A DNA stretch of 22,575 nt. It comes from UBA1189 sp045647345. Lineage in GTDB: Bacteria; Bacteroidota; Bacteroidia; Bacteroidales; Bacteroidaceae. Of this stretch, positions 1-6,450 are shown piece after piece (the stretch's first letter is position 1; the number at the start of each line of letters is the position of its first letter). The notes under the pieces are model-generated. The model worked only from the letters and a program-made list of their open reading frames with translations, was not told where the DNA came from and did not search any database. The stretch is taken from NCBI GenBank assembly GCA_045647345.1, contig JAZRMG010000087.1, positions 1 through 22,575 on the forward strand. Direction: 5' to 3'. The translations under genes were made by a program, and so were the position numbers.

Positions 1-282
1 CTGCGAGAAGAAGCGATTCTTCTGTGCACTCTCGATGACCTCGCGCACATCCTTCACGCCCGACGACACGGCATTGAGCGTATAGAAGGGTACTTCCAAC
101 TTCTTGGCAATGATATTCGCCAATGTGGTCTTACCCGTACCCGGAGGTCCCCACAGGATAAACGACGAAATGCGCCCCGACTCTATCATGCGACGCAACA
201 CGGCATCGGGGCCCACCAGGTGCTTCTGTCCTATATAATTATCGAGCGTCGATGGACGCAAACGTTCGGCTAATGGTTCCAT
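1..282 (-). CDS. rarA: RarA (MgsA) replication-associated recombination ATPase, N-terminal part
   Basis: The 94 codons read from the ATG at 280-282 to the window edge give the N-terminus of the RarA/MgsA/WRNIP1 family of AAA+ ATPases, which act at stalled replication forks and resemble clamp-loader subunits. The opening MEPLAERLRP and the following DNYIGQKHLVG are typical of the family. Walker A (GPPGTGKT) lies at residues 45-52, and the stretch around 68-80 (LNAVSSGVKDVR) is also characteristic. The frame is open to base 1; the Walker B, sensor and C-terminal oligomerisation parts are outside the window. The gene appears to be transcribed from its own promoter in the gap after nrdG. The identification is firm because motif order and spacing match; only the partial length limits it. 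Confidence 0.93.
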   Translation of the reverse strand, partial: MEPLAERLRPSTLDNYIGQKHLVGPDAVLRRMIESGRISSFILWGPPGTGKTTLANIIAKKLEVPFYTLNAVSSGVKDVREVIESAQKNRFFSQ

Positions 283-363
283 AGCGACTTGTATTAAGGC
301 TCATATTTAGGAAAACGCTCCAGTGCCATACACTAAACCCTAAACACGACACCAATTCATCTG

Positions 364-371
364 CAAAGTTA
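364..371 (-). promoter_or_regulatory. Probable -7 element of the rarA promoter
   Basis: On the minus strand TAACTTTG fits the Bacteroidetes -7 consensus TAnnTTTG. A TTTG lies at 387-390 but only 15 bases upstream, shorter than the usual 19-21, so the -33 part is weak. A transcript starting near 357 would have a leader of roughly 75 bases before the rarA ATG. Confidence 0.4.
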
Positions 372-422
372 GCTTTTTTTCCATTACAAACATAGCGACA
401 GCTGCAAGTTTAGTTGTATGAC

Positions 423-929
423 TCAGCAGTCGACCAACACGACATCACCGGCCAACGAGGCTGTCACATCGATGATGCGCTGGTTGCGACTGCCACGGAA
501 ATGCAGCGACAAGTCACGCTCAGGTTCGATGTAGCGCCCATCGACAATGACATCGCAAAGCTCTACAAGCTGGCGGCGGATGGGGTGTGCCAGCAAATCT
601 TCGAACCGATATCCTGTGTAGCACCATATGGTCTTGTCGGTATGACGCTTTAGAAGGCGTGCCAGGGCAATGAAACCTTCGGGATGAAACATAGGGTCAC
701 CACCCGTGAAAGTCACATTCATGTCGGCCTCCACGATGCGATGATAGAGCTCGTCTACAGAGATTGCTTCGCCACCATTCTCATCCCACGACTGGGGGTT
801 ATGGCAACCGGGGCAATGGTTTTCGCACCCCGCGCAGTAAAGCGAGGTGCGAAGTCCGATGCCGTCGACCGAGGTACCATACTTAATACTCAGGATGCGT
901 ATGCTGTTATTTGTGGACGATGCGGTCAT
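423..929 (-). CDS. nrdG: Anaerobic ribonucleoside-triphosphate reductase activating protein (radical SAM)
   Basis: NrdG uses S-adenosylmethionine and a 4Fe-4S cluster to create the glycyl radical on NrdD. The 168-residue product has the radical SAM cysteine motif CxxxCxxC at C35, C39 and C42 and the SAM-binding GGDP at 76-79; length matches small NrdG proteins. I chose the ATG at 927-929 because the conserved region (IRILSIKYGTSVDGIGLRTS) begins about ten residues later. The frame stays open further upstream, to 1055, but that extension lies wholly inside the nrdD reading frame and looks like its shadow. The start overlaps the 3' end of nrdD by 23 bases, so the two are probably translationally coupled and made from one transcript under the cobalamin riboswitch upstream of nrdD. 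Confidence 0.95.
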   Translation of the reverse strand: MTASSTNNSIRILSIKYGTSVDGIGLRTSLYCAGCENHCPGCHNPQSWDENGGEAISVDELYHRIVEADMNVTFTGGDPMFHPEGFIALARLLKRHTDKTIWCYTGYRFEDLLAHPIRRQLVELCDVIVDGRYIEPERDLSLHFRGSRNQRIIDVTASLAGDVVLVDC

Positions 930-3114
930 TGAGTTCGGCCAGTTTTGATTTGTTCCAACGCTCGGTAGTACCCACCAGGTAGCCTGTGATACGCTGTAGC
1001 TTGTCGATATTGTTGCTACCACACTGGGGGCAGGTGTCGAGCGTCTCCTGTGCATCCTCGTAGCCGCAGTTCATGCAACGGTTGCGGTTGTGGTTGACAG
1101 AGCTGTAGCCGATGTTGTACTTATCCATGAGGTCTACGATATCCATGATGGCCTGCTGGTTGTGTGTAGCATCGCCATCGATCTCGACGTAAAAGATGTG
1201 TCCGCCACGTGTAAGGTCGTGATAAGGTGCCTCCACCTCAGCCTTGTGCTTGGGTGAGCAGGGATAGTATACGGGTACGTGATTGGAGTTGGTGTAGTAG
1301 ATGCGGTCGGTAACACCGGGTATCTCGCCAAACTTCAGGCGGTCGTTACGAGTGAACTTACCTGAGAGACCTTCGGCAGGAGTAGCCAACACACTGAAGT
1401 TGTGCTGGTAGCGCTCAGAGAAGTCGTTGGCACGGTCGCGCATATAGGTAACAATGCGCAGTCCCAATGCCTGTGCCTCCTGGCTCTCGCCATGGTGCTT
1501 GCCGATGAGGGCAACCAAGCACTCGGCCAAGCCAATGAAGCCGATACCCAAGGTGCCTTGATTGATGACACGCTCAATGGTATCGGTAGGCTTGAGACCT
1601 TCGCAACCCGACCATAGTGATGACATCAGCAAGGGGAACTGCTTGGCCATGGCGGTCTTCTGGAAGTCGTAGCGACGGCACAGCTGTAGGGCGGTAATCT
1701 CAAGCAGTTCGTCGAGCTTCACGAAGAACTGTTCGATACGGCGAGCCTTGTCGGTAATCTCCATACACTCGATAGCTAGGCGCACGATATTGATGGATGA
1801 GAACGAGAGGTTGCCACGTGCGATAGAGCTCTTCTCCCCATAGCGGTTCTCGAAGACACGGGTGCGGCAACCCATGGTGGCCACCTCATACAGGTAGCGC
1901 TTGGGATCATCGGCACACCACTTCTCGTGCTGGTTGAAGGTAGCATCGAGGTTCACGAAGTTAGGGTAGAATCGACGGGCTGCCACCTTACAGGCCATGG
2001 TGTAGAGGTCGTAGTTGGGGTCTTCGGGGAGGTAGCTCACACCGCGCTTCTTCTTCCATATCTGAATGGGGAAGATGGCTGTAGAGCCATTGCCCACACC
2101 CTCGTAAGTAGACTGCAGCAACTCGCGAATGATACAGCGTCCCTCAGCCGAAGTATCGGTACCATAGTTTACCGAAGAAAAAACCACCTGATTGCCACCA
2201 CGAGAATGGATAGTATTCATATTATGGATGAATGCCTCCATGGCTTGGTGTACGCGGTTTACCGTACGGTTGATGGCATGCTGGCGCAAACGCTCGTCGC
2301 CCTGCAAGAAGTCGAGTTCGCGAGTGATATAGTCATCGATGGGCGCCTCATACAGATGGGTCAAGTTCACATTGGTAAGCTTCTCGATATTCTTGAGTTC
2401 TTCAATGTAGCTCTTGCGCACATAGGGAGCAAGATAGAAATCAAAAGCAGGGATGGCCTGGCCACCATGCATTTCGTTCTGTACCGTCTCCATTGAGATA
2501 CAAGCCATGATGGCAGCTGTCTCGATACGCTTTGTGGGACGGCTCTCACCATGTCCGGCAACGAAGCCCTTCTCCAATATCTTATCCAACGGATGCTGTA
2601 TGCAGGTGAGCGACTTGGTGGGATAGTAGTCCTTGTCGTGGATGTGCAGATAGTTGTTCTTCTGCGCCCAGATGGTCTGCTCAGAGAGCAGGTAGTCATC
2701 AACAAAGGGCTTCGTAGTTTCTGAGGCAAACTTCATCATCATGCCAGCCGGTGTATCGGCATTCATGTTAGCATTTTCGCGTGTCACGTCATTTGACTTG
2801 GCCTCCACAATCTCGAGGAACATCTCGCGAGTTTTGGCTTTACGGGCAATACTGCGCTTATCGCGATAAGCGATATAGCTCTTGGCCACCTCCTTACGCG
2901 GTGATGCCATCAACTGCACCTCCACCATGTCTTGAATCTCCTCCACGGTGGCTTGCGCCTTACCTTTATACTCGATACGGTCTACAATTTTGTTTACCAA
3001 TATCTCATCTTCACCCATCTCTGTGGTGAGCATTGCCTTGCGTATAGCGGCAGCAATCTTCTCGCGGTTGAAGCCTACGATGCGTCCATCTCTCTTGACT
3101 ACGGTCTGTATCAT
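907..3114 (-). CDS. nrdD: Anaerobic (class III) ribonucleoside-triphosphate reductase
   Basis: This 735-residue protein reduces ribonucleoside triphosphates to deoxyribonucleotides without oxygen, using a glycyl radical made by NrdG. The N-terminus (about residues 3-95, starting TVVKRDGRIVGFNREKI) is an ATP-cone allosteric domain. The large glycyl-radical barrel follows, with a candidate active-site cysteine at C171 (SLTCIQHP). The C-terminus carries a zinc site of four cysteines (C680, C683, C695, C698) and the radical loop RITGYLVG, with the radical glycine at G711. All expected parts are present and the length is normal. The next gene, nrdG, overlaps it. No convincing separate promoter is visible just upstream; the closest clear one lies before a cobalamin riboswitch over 500 bases away, so expression is likely tied to B12 status. 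Confidence 0.97.
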   Translation of the reverse strand: MIQTVVKRDGRIVGFNREKIAAAIRKAMLTTEMGEDEILVNKIVDRIEYKGKAQATVEEIQDMVEVQLMASPRKEVAKSYIAYRDKRSIARKAKTREMFLEIVEAKSNDVTRENANMNADTPAGMMMKFASETTKPFVDDYLLSEQTIWAQKNNYLHIHDKDYYPTKSLTCIQHPLDKILEKGFVAGHGESRPTKRIETAAIMACISMETVQNEMHGGQAIPAFDFYLAPYVRKSYIEELKNIEKLTNVNLTHLYEAPIDDYITRELDFLQGDERLRQHAINRTVNRVHQAMEAFIHNMNTIHSRGGNQVVFSSVNYGTDTSAEGRCIIRELLQSTYEGVGNGSTAIFPIQIWKKKRGVSYLPEDPNYDLYTMACKVAARRFYPNFVNLDATFNQHEKWCADDPKRYLYEVATMGCRTRVFENRYGEKSSIARGNLSFSSINIVRLAIECMEITDKARRIEQFFVKLDELLEITALQLCRRYDFQKTAMAKQFPLLMSSLWSGCEGLKPTDTIERVINQGTLGIGFIGLAECLVALIGKHHGESQEAQALGLRIVTYMRDRANDFSERYQHNFSVLATPAEGLSGKFTRNDRLKFGEIPGVTDRIYYTNSNHVPVYYPCSPKHKAEVEAPYHDLTRGGHIFYVEIDGDATHNQQAIMDIVDLMDKYNIGYSSVNHNRNRCMNCGYEDAQETLDTCPQCGSNNIDKLQRITGYLVGTTERWNKSKLAELNDRIVHK

Positions 3115-3138
3115 AACCTATATTATATTTTTAAGTTT

Positions 3139-3301
3139 CACAAGTTCAACTTTCTGGGAGTCAGAAGTTAAAGGGAGATATCACTCCGCTTTGCTCCGTT
3201 AGGGAGATAAAGGCCATATGTCCGTTCGCGCGTAATAACTATCGGCATTTATCTCCTTTTAACTCCATTTATATCCTTTATCTCCATAAATTCAACTTGC
3301 G
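3139..3301. repeat. MITE-like intergenic repeat block with imperfect inverted ends
   Basis: The plus strand has CACAAGTTCAACTT at 3139-3152. The minus strand of 3288-3301 reads CGCAAGTTGAATTT, the same sequence at 11 of 14 positions. These ends enclose about 135 bases that contain a 10-base tandem repeat (3247-3285), two direct copies of AGGGAGATA (3172-3180 and 3201-3209) and two copies of CTCCG between them. It looks like a small non-coding repeat inserted in, or grown within, the nrdD leader. No target-site duplication is obvious, and whether it occurs elsewhere in the genome cannot be seen from this window. Confidence 0.4.
3247..3285. repeat. Four-unit tandem repeat of about 10 bases
   Basis: Successive plus-strand units are ATTTATCTCC (3247-3256), TTTTAACTCC (3257-3266), ATTTATATCC (3267-3276) and TTTATCTCC (3277-3285). 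On the transcribed minus strand they give repeated GGAGATAAA-like units, which look like Shine-Dalgarno sequences although Bacteroidetes rarely depend on these. Confidence 0.7.
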
Positions 3302-3453
3302 AAAGTTGAGTTATATTTATTACTTCATTCATTCGCCAGCCGTGCAAACATTTGGGGAGAATGGAGGTTACAACACAAGCCTGACTCACATAATAGAACC
3401 AAGCGCCTCTCCAATGCCCTATCTCCCGAAAGCATTGCATCATTGTAAGCATT

Positions 3454-3625
3454 AAGGCAGGTCTTCTGACTCGTCTCCTCCGTGCGGCCTTCCCACCTTG
3501 CAGTAGTGACCAACGTCAGATAGCACGAAGTATCGATTGAGACATACAGCTACGGGTATAGTCTCGGCTTTGCACCGAAGTTCCCTTTTCATCCGCTATG
3601 GCAGTTACCATGAGCGAACACCTTA
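3454..3625 (-). ncRNA. Cobalamin (vitamin B12) riboswitch aptamer
   Basis: Reading the minus strand from 3625, the conserved blocks of the cobalamin riboswitch appear in order. GGTGTT (3617-3622) is the first pairing region. AAAAGGGAA, then CGGTGCAAAGCCG, form the conserved core. CCCGTAGCTGTATG corresponds to the family's CCCGCAACTGTAA block. GTCACTAC, GGTGGGAAGGCCGC and finally CAGAAGACCTGCC (ending near 3456) complete the B12 box. It sits a few bases downstream of a good promoter and points towards nrdD and nrdG with no other credible gene between. Such riboswitches bind adenosyl- or methylcobalamin and usually switch off the genes behind them. Target assignment to nrdDG is inference from position. 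Confidence 0.93.
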
Positions 3626-3633
3626 AGCCGATG

Positions 3634-3663
3634 CAAATATACGGATATATATCGAATTTCAAA
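3634..3663 (-). promoter_or_regulatory. Promoter of the riboswitch-nrdDG transcript
   Basis: On the minus strand the -33 element TTTG (3660-3663) is followed by 18 bases and the -7 element TATATTTG (3634-3641), matching the Bacteroidetes sigma-ABfr pattern. Transcription would start near 3627, exactly where the riboswitch fold begins, which supports both calls. Confidence 0.75.
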
Positions 3664-3762
3664 AAAGATTTAGCCGAATAGTTTGGGCTTTTTTGCGTGG
3701 ATGAGGACAGGAGGATTAATCAAAAGCCTCACCGCCATCTCATAACTTTTCATCGGCAGCAA

Positions 3763-3793
3763 TTGGACATCCCAAAGTTTTTCTGTAGCTTTG
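3763..3793 (+). promoter_or_regulatory. Promoter of the glycosyltransferase-DUF3256 operon
   Basis: TTGG (3763-3766), a 19-base gap and TAGCTTTG (3786-3793) fit the Bacteroidetes promoter pattern. Only 22 bases separate the -7 element from the ATG at 3816, so the leader is short. The stretch 3664-3762 between the two divergent promoters shows nothing else I recognise. Confidence 0.6.
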
Positions 3794-3815
3794 CCAACGA
3801 AAAGGATGGCGTGAC

Positions 3816-4712
3816 ATGCTCTCGATACTAATACCTACATACAACTACGACTGCACAAGCCTGGTAGGCGACCTACAGCAACAGGCACAACAGGCAGGCA
3901 TCGACTACGAAATCATTGTGGCCGATGATGCTTCGCCAATGCTTATATATAAGGAGAAGAATCGAGAGGTGAACAAGCTACCTCACTGCCGTTTGATAGA
4001 GCTAAACAAGAATATAGGTCGTGCGCGGATACGTAACCTACTGGCCAAAGAAGCGCAATACCCATGGTTGCTCTTCATGGATGCCGATGCGAAGGTGATA
4101 AGCCCTACATATATAGAAGACTATGTGCACGCCATAACTGATGATATCGATGTGGTATGTGGCGGGCTATGCCATGCTGACACCCTACCCTCCCCCTGTG
4201 TGAGCTTACGCTATGCATATGAAAAGCGAGCCGACAAGCAACGGGCTGCATGCTACCGATCAGAGCATCCCTATGAGAGGTTCACACCATTCAACTTTGC
4301 CATACGTCGCGCCACATTCCGAGCCATACAGTTTGACGAGGCTATCACTGAATATGGGCACGAAGATACCCTATTTGGCATTGAACTACAACGACGAGCT
4401 GTGCCCCTACGACACATCGATAATGCACTACAACACATGGGACTGGAGCCCAATGAGATATTTATTGAAAAAACGAGAGCTGCCCTGCGCAATCTCGCCA
4501 CCATGGAAAGTGCAATGCAGGGACACTCATCGCTACTCAAGGCCTACAGACTGCTGCGCTGCATGGGCATGCACCGAAGTATGGGACGATGGTTTGCCCG
4601 GTGGGAGATGAGAATAACAGCACACCTCACGGGACCCAGACCACGGCTGCACATGCTGACCCTGTATAAATTAGGGTATTACTGCCAGTGCAAACACGGG
4701 AAAGACAAATGA
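3816..4712 (+). CDS. Family 2 glycosyltransferase
   Basis: The 298-residue protein has a GT-A (GT2) fold: opening SILIPTYNYD, a nucleotide-binding DD at residues 37-38, NIGRARIRN around 66-74, the metal-binding DAD at 89-91 (LLFMDADA), and a late GHED at 181-184 in the position of the acidic catalytic residues. It transfers a sugar from a nucleotide donor, probably at the inner face of the membrane, but donor and acceptor cannot be told from sequence. The C-terminal 60 residues are basic and have no clear membrane anchor. It starts a two-gene operon with the DUF3256-like gene 10 bases downstream. The ATG at 3816 is supported by the start of the GT2 core at residue 2 and by a promoter just upstream. 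It is likely part of surface polysaccharide or glycolipid assembly, like the convergent glycosyltransferase and flippase. Confidence 0.88.
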   Translation: MLSILIPTYNYDCTSLVGDLQQQAQQAGIDYEIIVADDASPMLIYKEKNREVNKLPHCRLIELNKNIGRARIRNLLAKEAQYPWLLFMDADAKVISPTYIEDYVHAITDDIDVVCGGLCHADTLPSPCVSLRYAYEKRADKQRAACYRSEHPYERFTPFNFAIRRATFRAIQFDEAITEYGHEDTLFGIELQRRAVPLRHIDNALQHMGLEPNEIFIEKTRAALRNLATMESAMQGHSSLLKAYRLLRCMGMHRSMGRWFARWEMRITAHLTGPRPRLHMLTLYKLGYYCQCKHGKDK

Positions 4713-4722
4713 TAAAGACTGT

Positions 4723-5403
4723 ATGTATATGAAACACCAATCTATAATAAAGCATCTTATAACACGCACCCCTCACCTGATGCTGACGGTGATACTAATA
4801 GCGCTGTTGCACTCGACAGTAGCGGTAGCACGCACCCCCATACGTCAGTGGTTTACGGCAATGCCTGACTCGGTGATGCCACTGCTGACGAAGAACAACC
4901 GACTAGACTTTATAGACTTCGTAGATTGTGGCATGACGGCTATCGTCACCAACCGACTCGATGGCAAGTCGCGCATGGACACGCTTACCGATGATTATCT
5001 ACTCGTAAGCTACACCTCCTCTTGCGAGGTAGCCATGAAGCTACTCCCCGTAAACGACTCGACCGATGTGCTATGCATGGTGACTACAGCATTGGCCACG
5101 GTGCCCGACAGCCACATCGCTTTCTATGACGCCCATTGGCAGCCGCTACCGACCAGAAAGTACATAGAAGAGCCTAAGCTCGACGACTTCGCCCCCTCCT
5201 GTGCTGACGACTCAGCACGCATAGCTTGGAGCAAGGTGACTCTTTCAAGCCGCACCTATCACCTATCGGAAGAGGACAATCGCCTTGTATGTCGCCTATC
5301 GGCACTGCGCCACCTGAACAAAACCGACCACGAAGCATTGACCCCCTACCTACAAAGCGACACACTCGTGCTGCGTTGGCACAACGGACATTACGAACGG
5401 TAA
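4723..5403 (+). CDS. Secreted DUF3256-like protein
   Basis: The 226-residue product begins with a basic region and a hydrophobic segment (about residues 18-36, LMLTVILIALLHSTVAVA) that looks like a type I signal peptide; no lipobox cysteine is present. The mature part (IRQWFTAMPDSVMPLLTKNNRLDFIDFVD and a later SCADDSARIAWSKV) resembles the Bacteroidetes family DUF3256, whose function is unknown. Size fits that family (about 200 residues). It follows the glycosyltransferase gene by 10 bases, so the two are probably co-expressed. Two in-frame ATGs (4723 and 4729) are possible starts and give nearly the same signal peptide. Family assignment is from memory of the pattern; secretion is well supported, function is not. 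Confidence 0.75.
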   Translation: MYMKHQSIIKHLITRTPHLMLTVILIALLHSTVAVARTPIRQWFTAMPDSVMPLLTKNNRLDFIDFVDCGMTAIVTNRLDGKSRMDTLTDDYLLVSYTSSCEVAMKLLPVNDSTDVLCMVTTALATVPDSHIAFYDAHWQPLPTRKYIEEPKLDDFAPSCADDSARIAWSKVTLSSRTYHLSEEDNRLVCRLSALRHLNKTDHEALTPYLQSDTLVLRWHNGHYER

Positions 5404-5448
5404 AACCACAGCCACACACAAGGGAGAACCCATCATAAATCCGAGGCA

Positions 5449-6450
5449 CTACTTACCTAACAGCTGACGCAGACGGAAGTAGCAGTTCTCCACGAAGGCA
5501 AACACTCTATAGGAACGAAAGGGATAGTAACCCAACTTCATACGCAACGACCATGGTAAACGGTGACGCTCTACCGTAAGCAGCATGCCAGCAATGCGAT
5601 GCGCTATCTCGCGCTGCTCGGCCTCACTGAAAGCTTCGCGATGGGAATAGAACACCCAATAGGCATCGACAATATTGAGCCAGCGATGTGACTCGTAGCG
5701 ATCGAGTATCTCCTCCTGATGGGAGAAACGACCCTTAGCAGCCTCAGCCTGTAACGTACGCTTCATACTAAGGTTGGCATCCATGTAATCAAACCTACGG
5801 ATTGAAAGACGAGTGGTCATGGACTCGGCATGGCGACGATAATAGTACACCCCATCGGAGAGCACGACATGACGCGAATAGAGGTAGTGCAGACGGGTAG
5901 TATTGTCATCGCTGTAGAGACGACACGACGTGTCGTAGGGATGAGCACGATGGATAGAAGTGCGCACCAGGTAAACACCATGCAAACTCCAATCGAGCGA
6001 AAGCACAAAGGCATCCTCTCCCGAAAACCGGGTACACTCAGTACGGTTGCAATAGGGCTCGATGCGACGTTCATCATGATGGTAATAGATGAGCTTGAAA
6101 AGGGCACAGTCAATATCCTCATGGGCCGTTACGGCGGCGTAGGCCTTAGCAATAGCATCGGGTGCCAACCAGTCGTCACTATCGAGCATCATGACATAGT
6201 CGCCATGAGCCACACGAAGGCCTTCGTTGCGAGCTACAGCCTGTCCGCGGTTTTCGGCAAGGCTAATTACGTGGATACGCTCGTCGGTGGCGGCATAACG
6301 TGACAGAATATGGGGCGAGGAGTCGGTACTGCAGTCATCGACACAGATAATCTGAATGTCACTCAAGCTCTGCGAGCACACCGAGTCGAGGCATTCGGCC
6401 AGATACTTCTCGGCATTGTAGACAGCAATCAGTACGGATACCTTACTCAT
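5449..6450 (-). CDS. Family 2 glycosyltransferase (EpsJ/WcaA-like)
   Basis: The 333-residue protein has a standard GT2 N-terminal domain: VSVLIAVYNAEKYLAECLDS at the start, DD at 38-39 (IICVDDCSTD), ENRGQAVARNEG at about 66-77 and the metal-binding DSDDW at 90-94. The rest (about residues 110-330) is the variable part that sets acceptor specificity, with many aromatic and basic residues and no membrane segment. Its start codon overlaps the stop of the flippase gene in an ATGA (6447-6450), a sign of translational coupling. With the flippase it belongs to a surface-glycan assembly unit: this enzyme would add a sugar to the lipid-linked oligosaccharide that the flippase moves. The exact linkage cannot be inferred. 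Confidence 0.9.
   Translation of the reverse strand: MSKVSVLIAVYNAEKYLAECLDSVCSQSLSDIQIICVDDCSTDSSPHILSRYAATDERIHVISLAENRGQAVARNEGLRVAHGDYVMMLDSDDWLAPDAIAKAYAAVTAHEDIDCALFKLIYYHHDERRIEPYCNRTECTRFSGEDAFVLSLDWSLHGVYLVRTSIHRAHPYDTSCRLYSDDNTTRLHYLYSRHVVLSDGVYYYRRHAESMTTRLSIRRFDYMDANLSMKRTLQAEAAKGRFSHQEEILDRYESHRWLNIVDAYWVFYSHREAFSEAEQREIAHRIAGMLLTVERHRLPWSLRMKLGYYPFRSYRVFAFVENCYFRLRQLLGK

Larger units (their letters stand above)
3115..3453 (-). other. Long leader between riboswitch and nrdD
   Basis: This stretch has no convincing gene. Reading on the minus strand from the riboswitch towards nrdD, it holds a 6-bp hairpin (CAATGC with GCATTG, 3412-3417 and 3432-3437), then a 7-bp hairpin with a TCGC loop (3292-3298 with 3303-3309), then a block of short repeats (described separately). 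No run of T follows either hairpin, so I do not see a standard intrinsic terminator. The riboswitch expression platform must lie somewhere here, but I cannot point to its switching helix. Confidence 0.5.

Noticed and set aside
930..1055. N-terminal extension of NrdG by 42 residues
   Set aside because: It lies fully within nrdD, is low in family similarity, and the NrdG core begins soon after the ATG at 929.
1927..2496. 189-codon plus-strand open frame inside nrdD, and other long antisense frames in nrdD, dxs and murF-alr
   Set aside because: They lie opposite well-identified genes, have no start signals or domains, and reflect the codon bias of the real strand.
3249..3452. 67-codon minus-strand open frame directly after the riboswitch
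   Set aside because: Its C-terminal third is simply the translated tandem repeat, composition is unlike a protein (many W, C and M), and no family resemblance or signal is visible.
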